Notes under the pieces: generated by a model
What the model saw: the letters and a program-made list of their open reading frames with translations, nothing else
What the model was told of the DNA's origin: nothing
Databases searched by the model: none
DNA from: Shewanella litorisediminis
GTDB lineage: Bacteria > Pseudomonadota > Gammaproteobacteria > Enterobacterales > Shewanellaceae
DNA: 64,000 bases
Reading direction: 5' to 3'
Assembly: GCF_016834455.1 (NCBI RefSeq)
Contig: NZ_CP069213.1
Coordinates: forward strand, 1,302,501-1,366,500
Program-made: the position numbers and the translations under genes
In this document: one piece after another, positions 1 through 8,273 of the stretch
How positions within the stretch are numbered: position 1 is the first letter of the stretch
How the letters are laid out: each line of letters opens with the position of its first letter

Positions 1-909
1 CAATATCAGCGGGTAACCTTTTGCTTTTATTTCATCAATCCGGGCATATTCACGGCCATTTCCCAATAAAGCGCCTTTTAACTTGAATTCACTCATTAAA
101 CCCGATGCGCGCTGCTGATTATTCAGATCGGGCGTATCAAAAACGAAATAATGCTCCTGGGTATTGCCAAGCCCCTGCAGGGCTGCGTTGAATTCCAGCT
201 GACCCGGGGTGGCCGCAGCTGAGAGTTTACTGCGATTTTCACTATACCAGGCCGCATCCATCAGGGTTTGGCGGATAAGCGCGATGGCGCCCATCAGTGA
301 GCTTGGATAATCCTGAGTAGAGCTGCCTTTATCGAACGAGAGATAATGGTTGGCCTGGGCGCGATACACCAGGTCGTTGGCAATTTTATCGGCCAGAGAA
401 ACATGGACGCCCTGGCCACGGAAAATCCCGTCTAATTTGGCCGACTGCACGCTGGTAAAGCCATTATTTATCCAGCTTGATGCGGCATCCTTATCGGGGG
501 CGAAAAAGTGGGCCCATTGTTTCTCAGCGTGCACTGCACCATTGGCAGCATTCCCCCCAATACGTTTTATTTCGTATACCGGTGTACTTTTGGTTTCGGT
601 GGGATACTCAAAGCTAATGCCATATTGGGTAAAGGGGTCGATAAATCCGGGATAGATATCCAAGCCGGCCATTTCTACAATCCGTGCTCCAGCAGGAATG
701 TCGTTTCCGGTCAGTACCCCTTTAATACGGTTGCCTTCAATCAGCAATGTACCCTTTTCCAGGGTTTGCCCCGGCGCCAGGTGTAATTTGGCGCCCTGCA
801 GTGCAATCAGCGGAGTTGGGTCTGAGGTGAGTAATGTTTTTGCGTGGCTGCCAATGGGGAAAAGCGTCAAACCTATCAGCAGCATTGCCAAATTATTGTT
901 ATTTATCAT
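1..909 (-). CDS. Exported amidohydrolase-like protein, 5' part only
   Basis: The reading frame is open from an ATG at 909 to the window edge, giving the first 303 residues; the 3' end lies outside. Residues 1-23 form a Sec signal peptide (Asn-rich start, hydrophobic LAMLLIGLTLFPIG, cleavage near SHA). A beta-sandwich composite domain follows, then the amidohydrolase-type signature GLDIYPGFIDPFTQYG near residue 100. In catalytic amidohydrolases this stretch normally reads GFIDxHxH; here both metal-binding His are replaced (IDPFTQYG). That fits a divergent periplasmic subgroup, perhaps one that is not a classical metal hydrolase. Substrate unknown. Family assignment is from this motif and the general N-terminal pattern; the catalytic half cannot be judged. 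Confidence 0.7.
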   Translation of the reverse strand, partial: MINNNNLAMLLIGLTLFPIGSHAKTLLTSDPTPLIALQGAKLHLAPGQTLEKGTLLIEGNRIKGVLTGNDIPAGARIVEMAGLDIYPGFIDPFTQYGISFEYPTETKSTPVYEIKRIGGNAANGAVHAEKQWAHFFAPDKDAASSWINNGFTSVQSAKLDGIFRGQGVHVSLADKIANDLVYRAQANHYLSFDKGSSTQDYPSSLMGAIALIRQTLMDAAWYSENRSKLSAAATPGQLEFNAALQGLGNTQEHYFVFDTPDLNNQQRASGLMSEFKLKGALLGNGREYARIDEIKAKGYPLIL

Positions 910-1011
910 TATGAAAGCGTCGCAGTTATTTTGGGCAAAAGTAACTGAGAGGTTAGCGGAATTCGTGGCAGAATGGCAGAACAGAAATGTAAAAAGGTTT
1001 TAGACAGAAAT

Positions 1012-1040
1012 AAAAAAGGCCGATGTGTATCGGCCTTTTT
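1012..1040 (-). terminator. Rho-independent terminator of hns
   Basis: An inverted repeat GGCCGAT-gtgt-ATCGGCC lies 14 bases beyond the hns stop codon and is flanked by A6 and T5 tracts. Read on the minus strand it is a stem followed by a U run. Confidence 0.85.
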
Positions 1041-1053
1041 ATTTGATGACGGC

Positions 1054-1446
1054 TTAGATAAGGAAGTCATCCATAGAAGCGCCACCTTCAATGGCGTTCT
1101 TGAATACGGTTGGCATACGGCCCTGACCGGTCCAGGTGATTTCTTCACCCTCTACCACAATCTTATATTTGGCAGGACGAGGAGCGCGCTTTTTGGCGGC
1201 AGGTTTGGCTGCAGTCACACCCAAATCTTCAACAGACAGACCAATTTCAGCCATCTGCTTGCGGATTTCTTCAATTTTGGCGATACGTTCTGCGTTGGCT
1301 TTCAATTCTTCTTCGGCTTCAGCTTCGCGCTCGACAATGATTTTTTCGAGTTTGGCGCCAAGATCACGCAGTTCATCCAAAGACAAATCTTTAACAGCTG
1401 CTTTCAGACGACGACCGTGGGTCAAAATTTCGAGGAATTCGCTCAT
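1054..1446 (-). CDS. hns: H-NS family nucleoid-associated protein
   Basis: The 130-residue product matches the H-NS/StpA family in length and layout. An N-terminal helical, charged dimerisation region (MSEFLEILTHGRRLKAAVK, then about 50 Glu/Lys-rich residues) is joined by an Ala/Lys/Pro linker to a C-terminal DNA-binding domain with the WTGQGRMP core motif, the AT-hook-like loop that reads the minor groove. H-NS silences AT-rich and horizontally acquired DNA. The ATG at 1446 gives the canonical start MSEFLEIL; an in-frame start upstream at 1527 would add 27 unrelated residues and is rejected. The gene is monocistronic, with its own terminator and about 750 bases of upstream non-coding DNA, as expected for an autoregulated global regulator. 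Confidence 0.93.
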   Translation of the reverse strand: MSEFLEILTHGRRLKAAVKDLSLDELRDLGAKLEKIIVEREAEAEEELKANAERIAKIEEIRKQMAEIGLSVEDLGVTAAKPAAKKRAPRPAKYKIVVEGEEITWTGQGRMPTVFKNAIEGGASMDDFLI

Positions 1447-2063
1447 GGTAAACTCGCTTCCCAATTTAAATAACAAGGTAATTTTTACATCGAAGGAAAT
1501 AATAGAAATAAATAATTCGATCTGCAATTAAAAAACCAAAATTATTAAGTGATAACTGTCAAAAGGATTATTTTTTGCTGCAAAATGCGTCTTTGGTCAA
1601 TCCGCAGCACGGTTTCACTTTGAAAACGGTCAGTTCGGGAACTCAGCTGACATCATGGTCCAACCAATATACTTATGGGTTATGAAGACGCTTTTATCAG
1701 AAAAGATAAGCTCCGATAACCCTAAAGTCGTATTGCACCAAAGCATGCGGGATAGTTGCCCAGTCAGAGGTTATTTCTCTTTTGTATTCATTACTCGACG
1801 TTTCACTGCACCATTGTCATAAAATTCAATTCCTCCCGGCATATTGTCCTATCTCAGTACTGCAGGCAGGACTCTGTGTGAGACCGAGCTATTGGGCACA
1901 TCACCTTTTGTTATATGGTTCGCACAACAGACGGTTGCCTCTCGCTTCAGTATCGGGCTGTCAAAGGTCCACGCCATGGACATTGTGGTTGATGCGACAG
2001 TAAGCAGAGTAGCGGCAGACATTCGGCATGTTCATAAATCTGGCCAGTGACAAGCCAATGAAA

Positions 2064-2083
2064 CTCGCAAACGCTCGTTTGAG
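2064..2083. promoter_or_regulatory. PsrA-type operator upstream of etfBA
   Basis: The sequence CAAAC-GCTC-GTTTG (2068-2081) is a perfect inverted repeat extended by CTC/GAG flanks. It matches the fatty-acid regulator PsrA consensus (G/C)AAAC-N2-4-GTTT(G/C). It ends six bases before a TTGACG -35 element. PsrA control of etfBA with other beta-oxidation genes is established knowledge for gammaproteobacteria including Shewanella; binding here is inferred. Confidence 0.75.
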
Positions 2084-2088
2084 ACAGG

Positions 2089-2117
2089 TTGACGTTTACG
2101 TTAACAGCACTTAAAGT
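2089..2117 (+). promoter_or_regulatory. Sigma-70-like promoter of etfBA
   Basis: TTGACG (2089-2094) and TAAAGT (2112-2117) are separated by 17 bases. The promoter lies just downstream of the PsrA-type palindrome and 80 bases before the etfB start. Confidence 0.5.
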
Positions 2118-2197
2118 TGCGCTATTGTGTGATGCTTACCTGTAAACAGTGGCAAGCGTCACTTCCCCAACTAAAGAAGGTGCAGGAAGGAAACCCT

Positions 2198-2947
2198 ATG
2201 AAGATACTGGTGCCTGTAAAGCGCGTTGTCGATGCCAACGTGAAGGTGAGGGTGAAGGCCGATAACACAGACGTGGACACGGCTAACCTCAAGATGGCGA
2301 TTAACCCTTTTTGTGAAATTGCCGTTGAAGAAGCAGTTCGCCTCAAAGAAGCGGGCCATGCCAGCGAAATCGTGGTGGTGAGTGTGGGCAGCAAGGCAGT
2401 GCAGGAGCAAATGCGCACCGCCATGGCCCTGGGCGCCGACCGCGGCATTCACGTCGAGGCCGACGACAACCTGCCTGCCATTTCCATTGCCAAAATTCTT
2501 AAAGCCGTTCAGGACAAAGAGCAGGCACAGCTTGTGCTGCTGGGTAAACAGTCCATCGACGGTGACAATAACCAAACCGGTCAGATGCTGGCCGCGCTGA
2601 TGGATGCACCTCAGGCTACCTTTGCCTCCAAGGTGGTAGTGGAAGGTGGTGAACTGCTGGTCACCCGCGAAGTGGATGGTGGTCTGCAAACTGTGCGCCT
2701 GCCAATGCCTGCCATTGTGACCTCGGATCTGCGCCTCAATGAGCCACGCTATGCCAAGCTGCCCGATATCATGAAAGCCAAGCGCAAACCCCTCGACACC
2801 CTGAGCCCTGCTGATCTGGGTGTCACCCTGAAACAGCATCAAAAGCTGCTCAGTGTGGCGGCGCCTGCAACCCGTCAGGCCGGTATCAAGGTGTCTTCTG
2901 TTGAAGAGCTGGTGGAAAAACTGAAAAACGAAGCAAAGGTGATCTGA
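2198..2947 (+). CDS. etfB: Electron transfer flavoprotein beta subunit
   Basis: The 249-residue product has the usual EtfB length and opens with the typical [12 protein letters not shown]. It continues with [16 protein letters not shown] and the conserved EtfB signature around [22 protein letters not shown]. With EtfA it forms the FAD/AMP-containing heterodimer that takes electrons from acyl-CoA dehydrogenases and passes them to ETF-ubiquinone oxidoreductase. The start at 2198 is set by the ribosome site AGGAAGG eight bases upstream; a longer frame from 2117 adds an unrelated 27-residue leader. The next gene, etfA, begins one base after the stop, so the two are co-transcribed and probably translationally coupled. 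The upstream PsrA-type site points to induction by fatty acids. Confidence 0.97.
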   Translation: MKILVPVKRVVDANVKVRVKADNTDVDTANLKMAINPFCEIAVEEAVRLKEAGHASEIVVVSVGSKAVQEQMRTAMALGADRGIHVEADDNLPAISIAKILKAVQDKEQAQLVLLGKQSIDGDNNQTGQMLAALMDAPQATFASKVVVEGGELLVTREVDGGLQTVRLPMPAIVTSDLRLNEPRYAKLPDIMKAKRKPLDTLSPADLGVTLKQHQKLLSVAAPATRQAGIKVSSVEELVEKLKNEAKVI

Positions 2948-2948
2948 T

Positions 2949-3872
2949 ATGAGCATTCTCGTCCTTGCAGAACATGATAACGCCAGCCTGAAACTGGATA
3001 CCGCCAAGGTTGTGAGTGCCGCCAAGGCCATCGGTGGTGATATTCACCTGCTGGTTGCCGGTCACAACTGTGGTGCTGTGGCAGATGCTGCTGCCGCCAT
3101 CGATGGTGTTTCCAAGGTGTTGGTTGCCGACAATGCCGCTTATGCTGCACATCTGGGTGAAAACCTGGCCGCGCTGATGCTGGATTTGGCCGCCGGTTAC
3201 AGTCACATTCTGGCCGCCGCCAGCTCAATGGGTAAAGATGCGCTGCCACGTGTAGCGGCGCTGCTCGATGTGGCTCAGCTGTCTGAAGTGGTAAAAGTGG
3301 TTGATGCCAATACCTTTGTGCGCCCCATCTATGCCGGTAACGCCATGGCAACCGTGGAGAGCCTGGATGACAAGAAGGTGATGACCGTTCGTCCAAGCGC
3401 CTTCGATGCCGCCGCCAACGGTGGCAGCGCCCCGGTGGAAGCGCTGGACAAAGTCTTTACCGCAAAGAGCGCCTTTGTATCTCAGGAGCTGACTGTCTCT
3501 GAGCGCCCTGAACTCGGTAATGCCGGTATTATCGTCTCCGGTGGCCGTGGTATGGGCAGTGGTGAAAACTTCGCGCTGCTGGAAAAGCTGGCCGACAAAC
3601 TCGGCGCCGCCGTGGGTGCATCCCGCGCTGCGGTTGACGCAGGCTTTGTGCCCAACGATCTGCAGGTAGGTCAAACCGGTAAGATTGTGGCGCCACAGCT
3701 GTATATTGCCGTGGGCATTTCCGGTGCCATCCAGCATCTGGCGGGTATGAAAGACTCCAAGGTGATTGTTGCCATCAACAAAGACCCTGAAGCACCTATC
3801 TTCCAGGTGGCGGATTATGCCCTGGAAGCTGACCTGTTTGAGGCAGTGCCAAAGCTGATAGACTTGCTTTAA
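2949..3872 (+). CDS. etfA: Electron transfer flavoprotein alpha subunit
   Basis: The 307 residues match EtfA. The N-terminal domain opens [15 protein letters not shown]. The C-terminal FAD-binding domain contains [15 protein letters not shown] (about 195-209), [23 protein letters not shown] and [21 protein letters not shown], ending in [16 protein letters not shown], all hallmarks of EtfA FAD binding. It is the FAD-binding partner of EtfB and works as a soluble cytoplasmic electron carrier in beta-oxidation and branched-chain amino acid catabolism. It is directly downstream of etfB and followed by a strong terminator. Confidence 0.97.
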   Translation: MSILVLAEHDNASLKLDTAKVVSAAKAIGGDIHLLVAGHNCGAVADAAAAIDGVSKVLVADNAAYAAHLGENLAALMLDLAAGYSHILAAASSMGKDALPRVAALLDVAQLSEVVKVVDANTFVRPIYAGNAMATVESLDDKKVMTVRPSAFDAAANGGSAPVEALDKVFTAKSAFVSQELTVSERPELGNAGIIVSGGRGMGSGENFALLEKLADKLGAAVGASRAAVDAGFVPNDLQVGQTGKIVAPQLYIAVGISGAIQHLAGMKDSKVIVAINKDPEAPIFQVADYALEADLFEAVPKLIDLL

Positions 3873-3874
3873 TT

Positions 3875-3890
3875 TGTGATCTTGGTCACG
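3875..3890. promoter_or_regulatory. CRP-like site between etfA and the lysine riboswitch
   Basis: TGTGA-TCTTGG-TCACG differs from the palindromic CRP consensus TGTGA-N6-TCACA by one base in the half-sites. It sits three bases after the etfA stop and just before the etfBA terminator. This is about 80 bases upstream of the riboswitch, a plausible class I position for the downstream transporter promoter. Function inferred. Confidence 0.4.
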
Positions 3891-3894
3891 ATAT

Positions 3895-3935
3895 GCGGCC
3901 TGGGGGTAGCTTCCCCCGGGCCGCTTGTGTTTTTA
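3895..3935 (+). terminator. Rho-independent terminator of etfBA
   Basis: GCGGCC-t-GGGGG / CCCCC-g-GGCCGC forms an 11-pair GC-rich stem around a TAGCTT loop, followed by the T-rich TTGTGTTTTTA. Confidence 0.85.
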
Positions 3936-3961
3936 TGTGCCGCACGCCTGCACACAGGCGT

Positions 3962-4159
3962 CCTGAGTAGAGGTGCGCCAAGCATCAGTAACAGTCAACA
4001 GGGTGATGCCGTTGACGGGCTGTGAAAGGGCATTGGCGCCGAAGTGGATGTGTGTATCACCGCCTTCCGCTGGGGCCGTTTTCGAAAGAAACGGCACTGC
4101 CATAGTATTTTCTGTCGGGATGACAGAGGTAGTAATTACTATGGAGCGCTACTGATAGG
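3962..4159 (+). ncRNA. Lysine riboswitch (L box)
   Basis: The stretch carries the conserved lysine-aptamer blocks in order: AGAGGTGCG (3969-3977), CAGTAACAG, TGAAAGGG, GGCGCCGAAG, and the 3' closing block CTATGGAGCGCTACTG. P1 pairs CCTgAGTAG at 3962-3970 with CTACTgatAGG at 4149-4159. An inner stem pairs CCATAGTA (4100-4107) with TACTATGG (4137-4144). The element directly precedes an NhaC-family transporter, the context in which L boxes were described in Shewanella and Vibrio (LysW group). I see no clear downstream terminator before 4236, so control may be at translation start. Recognition is from the conserved core; a covariance search was not run. Confidence 0.9.
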
Positions 4160-4235
4160 ACAGGTGTTTTTGGGTATCTTTGCCGTTTCCCACCAGTTCA
4201 GTCGCCCTCCATTCGTTTAAAGCGAAGATATTTCA

Positions 4236-5798
4236 ATGACATTGATAAGTTATGCCGACTCGGCGCTCTCCCTGTTGCCGCCGGTGGTGGCTATTGTGCT
4301 GGCGGTGTTAACCCGTAAGGTACTCTTGTCCCTTGGCCTGGGTATTCTGGTTGGCACCCTGCTGCTGAATGATTTTGCCCCCCTCGCCAGCGCCGAATTT
4401 CTGGCCCACCGGGTCACCAATCTGGTGTGGAGTGATGGCGCCCTTAACAGCTGGAACCTCTATATTCTCGGCTTTTTGTTGCTGCTGGGGATGATTACCG
4501 CGCTCATAACCGTCTCCGGCGCGGCCCGTGCCTTTGCCGACTGGGCCAGACAAAGGATCCGCTGTAAGCGCGACGCCAAGCTGCTGACCATGTTTTTGGG
4601 CTGTGTGGTCTTTATCGACGACTACTTCAACAGTCTGGTGGTGGGCTCCATTTCCCGCCCCTTAACCGACCGTTACTATATTTCCCGCGCCAAGCTCGCC
4701 TATCTGCTGGACTCCACCGCCGCGCCCGTGTGCGTGATTTCGCCGGTTTCCAGCTGGGGCGCCTACATCATTGCGCTGATTGGCGGCATCCTCGCCACCC
4801 ATGGTATGAGTGAGGCGGGGCATCTGTCGGTGTTTATCCAGATGATCCCGATGAACTTCTACGCCATCTTCGCGCTCTTGCTGCTGCTGTGTGTGGCCTT
4901 TATGGGGCTGGATGTGGGGCCCATGAAGGCCCATGAGCAAAACGCCATGCGAGGCAACCTGTATGACGAGTCCAAGGGCACGCCGCCGGGCGCCAGCGCC
5001 GACCTGCCTGAGGCCGACAGCGGCCGTATTGCCGGCCTCTTTGTGCCCATCGGCACCCTGGTGTTTGCTACCTTATTTTTTATGATCCAAAGCGGCGCAT
5101 CTGCCCTTGCCGATGAACAGCTGCCGTTTTCGCTGATTGGCGCCTTTGAGAAAACCGATGTGGGCGGCTCGCTGTTCTTCGGTGCGCTGGTGGGCCTGGG
5201 GGTAACGCTGGTGCAGGCCATGATGCAAAAGGTCGAAAGCAAGCTGATTATCACCGCACTCACCCAGGGCGCCCGCTCCATGGTGCCTGCGATTTACATA
5301 CTGCTGTTTGCCTGGACCATTGCCGGCATTATCGGTGAGCTGGAAACCGGCAAGTTTATGGCAAGCCTTGCCAGCGGCAATATTCCCTTCGCGCTGCTGC
5401 CCGCAGCAATGTTTATCCTTGCGGGGCTTACGGCCTTTGCCACCGGCACCAGCTGGGGCACCTTCGGTATCATGCTGCCGATTGCCGCTGATATGGCCAT
5501 GGGCAGTCACACGGCCATGATGCTGCCGATGCTGGCCGCTGTGCTGGCCGGCGCCGTATTTGGCGACCATTGCTCACCAATTTCGGACACCACCATTTTG
5601 TCGTCCACCGGCGCCAGCTGTCATCACATCGACCATGTGGTCACCCAGCTGCCTTATGCGCTCATTGTGGCCGTTATCAGCCTGGTGGGTTACACAGTAA
5701 TGGGCTTTACCGAGTCAGTGTGGGCCGGATTTGGCGCCACCTCGGTGTTGTTTGTGCTGGCGGTGATAGGTCTTAGAATCAAGGCCGGTAAAGGCTGA
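4236..5798 (+). CDS. NhaC-family transporter, predicted lysine transporter (LysW-type)
   Basis: The 520-residue protein is very hydrophobic, with about 11-12 membrane segments. It has NhaC/antiporter-superfamily features: repeated broken helices and conserved polar stretches such as FIDDYFNSLVVGSISRP (about 129-145), FATGTSWGTFGIMLPIA (about 403) and GDHCSPISDTTILSSTGA (about 447). Family members are Na+-coupled exchangers or amino acid transporters of the inner membrane. The lysine riboswitch upstream strongly suggests that the substrate is lysine, with synthesis shut off when lysine is plentiful. The ribosome site is weak (GCGAAGA), as expected of a start under RNA control. The substrate rests on context, not on residues. 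Confidence 0.88.
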   Translation: MTLISYADSALSLLPPVVAIVLAVLTRKVLLSLGLGILVGTLLLNDFAPLASAEFLAHRVTNLVWSDGALNSWNLYILGFLLLLGMITALITVSGAARAFADWARQRIRCKRDAKLLTMFLGCVVFIDDYFNSLVVGSISRPLTDRYYISRAKLAYLLDSTAAPVCVISPVSSWGAYIIALIGGILATHGMSEAGHLSVFIQMIPMNFYAIFALLLLLCVAFMGLDVGPMKAHEQNAMRGNLYDESKGTPPGASADLPEADSGRIAGLFVPIGTLVFATLFFMIQSGASALADEQLPFSLIGAFEKTDVGGSLFFGALVGLGVTLVQAMMQKVESKLIITALTQGARSMVPAIYILLFAWTIAGIIGELETGKFMASLASGNIPFALLPAAMFILAGLTAFATGTSWGTFGIMLPIAADMAMGSHTAMMLPMLAAVLAGAVFGDHCSPISDTTILSSTGASCHHIDHVVTQLPYALIVAVISLVGYTVMGFTESVWAGFGATSVLFVLAVIGLRIKAGKG

Positions 5799-5831
5799 AT
5801 GTCAGTGACTTAACAAGACTTTTAACAATAG

Positions 5832-5860
5832 AAAAGCCGCTCAGTTGAGCGGCTTTTTTT
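5832..5860 (+). terminator. Terminator of the lysine transporter gene
   Basis: AAAAGCCGCTCA-gt-TGAGCGGCTTTTTTT is a 12-pair hairpin with a T7 tract, 34 bases after the stop. Confidence 0.9.
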
Positions 5861-5910
5861 GTGGCACCGTTTGCGCTGTTTTCAGTGAAGCCGCAGCTTT
5901 TTGCAGCAAC

Positions 5911-5978
5911 GGCTTATTTCAGGCCACGGCTTATTTCAGGCCAAGGCTTATTTCAGGCCACGGCTTATTTCAGGCCGC
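5911..5978. repeat. 17-bp tandem repeat x4 over the dcp stop codon
   Basis: Four head-to-tail copies of GGCTTATTTCAGGCCAC (5911, 5928, 5945, 5962), with one or two mismatches near the copy ends. The copy at 5962-5978 contains the final codons and TAA of the peptidase gene on the minus strand; the other three repeat that gene end beyond the stop. The unit is not a multiple of three, so copy-number change outside the stop leaves the protein unaltered. Confidence 0.9.
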
Positions 5979-8121
5979 GGCGCTCCAGCAGACCGTCGGT
6001 GGTCGGCTCCTGACCGCGGAAGTTGATATAGGCTTCCATCGGCGGCACGCTGTTACCCACTTCACGGATGGCCTTGCGATACTTCATACCAATCTCACGG
6101 TTCAGACCGCCCTGGGTTTGCACATAGGCGTAGGCGTCGGCTGCCAGAATTTCAGACCACATATAGGCGTAGTAGCTGGCGCTGTACCCGCCCGGAAAGG
6201 CGTGGGCGAAGTAGGTTGAGCGGTAACGTGGCGGTACGGCTTCAATGTCCACGCCGTGCCTTTTCAGCGCGGCGGCTTCGAAGGTGGCAACGTCTTTCAG
6301 GCTGTCACCGGCTTTCAGTGAGTGCCATTCCAAATCCACCAGGGCGGCTGACATGTACTCCAGGGTGTCGAAGCCCTGGTTGAAGCTGCGTGACTTGAGC
6401 AGCTTGTCCAGCAGTGGCTTTGGCAGTGGCTCACCGGTCTGGTAGTGACGGGCGTAGTTGGCCAGCACCTTGGGATGGGCAGCCCAGTCTTCTTCGAAGG
6501 TGGATGGGAACTCAACGAAGTCGCGGGAAACCTTGGTGCCCGCCAGTGTTGGGTATTTCACCCTGGACAACATGCCGTGGGTGCCGTGGCCCATTTCGTG
6601 GAACATGGTGGTCACTTCATCGTAGCTGACAAAGGTTGGCTCGCCGTCCGGTGCCTTCTTGATGTTCATCACGTTCACCACCACTGGTTTGTTACCCAGC
6701 AGGCCGGATTGGTCCACGAAAGAGCTCTTCCAGGCACCGCCACGCTTGCCGTCACGGGCAAAGTAGTCGGCGTAGAAGATGGCCAGGCTGGTGCCGTCTT
6801 CATCGAACATTTCATAGGCCTTTACGTCCGGGTGATACACCGGCAGATCAGGGCGTGGTTTCATGGTCAGGCCGTAGAGTTCCTTGATGGTGTAGAACAC
6901 ACCGTCTTCCAGCACACGGTTGAACTCGAAGTAAGGCTTGAGGCTCTCTTCATCCAGGGCGTACTTTTCCTGACGCACTTTCTCGGCGTAGAAGGCCCAG
7001 TCCCATGGCTTGAGCTCGAAGTTGCCACCGGTTTTATTGATCATCGCCTGAATGTCGGCGGCTTCTTTGCGGGTGTTGGCCACGACTTTTGGCACCATGG
7101 TGCCAAAGAGCTCGTACACGGCTTCCGGGCTGCCGGCCATTTGTGGCGCCAGGCGGTAGCTGGCCCAGTTGTCAAAACCCAGCAGGGCAGCGCGCTCGGC
7201 GCGAAGCTGTGCCAGACGGGCAACCAGCGAGGCGGTTTCGTTCTCGCCTTCCAGGCCTCGGTTGGCAGAGGCTTCGAACACGCGCTTACGCAGCTCACGG
7301 TTTTCAAGCTGTGCCAGCACTGGCTGACGGGTGGTGTTGGTGATAGACAGCAGGAACTTGCCTTCATGGCCTGCGGCCTTGGCATCGGCGGCCGCCATAC
7401 GAATCGCGCTGTCAGACAGACCGGCCAATTCGGCTTCGCTGTCTACCACCACGGCGACTTCCTTGGTCAGGCGGCGCAGGCGCTGCTGGAATTCATCAGT
7501 GAGCTTGGAGTGCTCTTCGTTCAGGGCACGGATCTGGGTCTTTTGCGCGTCGGTGAGCTTGGCGCCTGCCATCACAAAGCGCTGGTGGTACACCTCAATC
7601 AGGCGCACTTCTTCTTTGGTCAGCCCCAGTTCATTGCGCTGGTTATACAGGCTCTCGATGCGGGCAAACAGGGCGGGGTTTAAGTTGATGTCATCAGAGT
7701 GAGCTGACATCAGCGGCGCCATCTTGGCCTGGAGTGCTTGCAGGGTAGGGTTGGAGTCGGTGCCGGCCAGGTTATAAAACACCTTGGAGGTGCGGGTCAG
7801 CAGGGCGCCGCTTGTTTCCATGGCAACCAGGGTGTTTTCGAAGTTGGCTGGCTCTGGATTGTTGGCAATGGCCAGGATCTCGGCCTTGTGCTCGGCAATA
7901 CCCTGCAAGAGCGCGGGCTCAAAGTGGCTGTCCTTGATGGCAGTAAAGTCCGGCGCCTGATATTGCAGCGCGCTTGGTGCGAAGAAGGGGTTGTCAGCAC
8001 CTATGGTCTGGACAGCGGTGGCTACATCGCCACTGTTAACGCCGCTCTGGGATGGACCAAGGGCGCAGCCGCCCAAAAAGAGAGCGCCGCCTACGGCAAG
8101 GGCGATAAGGCTTTTATGCAT
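5965..8121 (-). CDS. dcp: M3 family peptidase, Dcp-type peptidyl-dipeptidase (lipoprotein)
   Basis: The 718-residue zinc metallopeptidase has the thimet/Dcp catalytic motif FHEMGHGTHG with HEMGH at 508-512 and a downstream Glu in the FVEFPSTFEEDW block. It also has the substrate-binding YSASYYAYMWSEILAADAYAY segment typical of M3A. Dcp releases C-terminal dipeptides from oligopeptides. The N-terminus is a lipoprotein signal (hydrophobic stretch then LGGC, Cys at 19), which predicts anchoring in the cell envelope; E. coli Dcp lacks such a lipobox. The start has an AGGA ribosome site. The 3' end lies in a 17-bp tandem repeat. The gene is alone and convergent with the lysine transporter gene. 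Confidence 0.93.
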   Translation of the reverse strand: MHKSLIALAVGGALFLGGCALGPSQSGVNSGDVATAVQTIGADNPFFAPSALQYQAPDFTAIKDSHFEPALLQGIAEHKAEILAIANNPEPANFENTLVAMETSGALLTRTSKVFYNLAGTDSNPTLQALQAKMAPLMSAHSDDINLNPALFARIESLYNQRNELGLTKEEVRLIEVYHQRFVMAGAKLTDAQKTQIRALNEEHSKLTDEFQQRLRRLTKEVAVVVDSEAELAGLSDSAIRMAAADAKAAGHEGKFLLSITNTTRQPVLAQLENRELRKRVFEASANRGLEGENETASLVARLAQLRAERAALLGFDNWASYRLAPQMAGSPEAVYELFGTMVPKVVANTRKEAADIQAMINKTGGNFELKPWDWAFYAEKVRQEKYALDEESLKPYFEFNRVLEDGVFYTIKELYGLTMKPRPDLPVYHPDVKAYEMFDEDGTSLAIFYADYFARDGKRGGAWKSSFVDQSGLLGNKPVVVNVMNIKKAPDGEPTFVSYDEVTTMFHEMGHGTHGMLSRVKYPTLAGTKVSRDFVEFPSTFEEDWAAHPKVLANYARHYQTGEPLPKPLLDKLLKSRSFNQGFDTLEYMSAALVDLEWHSLKAGDSLKDVATFEAAALKRHGVDIEAVPPRYRSTYFAHAFPGGYSASYYAYMWSEILAADAYAYVQTQGGLNREIGMKYRKAIREVGNSVPPMEAYINFRGQEPTTDGLLERRGLK

Positions 8122-8273
8122 GGTGTCTTCCTGCTCGTTGTTGTGATTGTGATTTTTGATGACTGGCTAGGCTAGCGAGGCGGCCTTAAATAAGGCTGAA
8201 TTGTTGTGGGAACTGGCACTGGGGCTGGGGCTGCGTTAAGATAACCCGGCATTTTTATCAGGGGATCTTCGCG

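Larger units (their letters stand above)
1447..2197. other. Long intergenic region between divergent hns and etfBA
   Basis: About 750 bases without a convincing gene. Short open frames at 1782-2050 lack a ribosome site and have no family-like sequence. The region must contain the hns promoter (AT-rich, 1490-1600) and, at its right end, the etfBA promoter and a PsrA-type operator listed separately. I see no tRNA or known riboswitch. Confidence 0.6.

Noticed and set aside
1782..2050. Short open frames in the hns-etfB intergenic region
   Set aside because: No ribosome site, non-protein-like composition and no recognisable family; one starts with TTG. Treated as non-coding.
3973..4155. 60-residue open frame upstream of the lysine transporter
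   Set aside because: It coincides with the conserved core of the lysine riboswitch, which fully explains the sequence constraint.
6445..7683. Long plus-strand open frame of about 412 codons
   Set aside because: It lies antisense to the M3 peptidase gene, whose catalytic motifs are intact; a shadow of GC-rich coding DNA.
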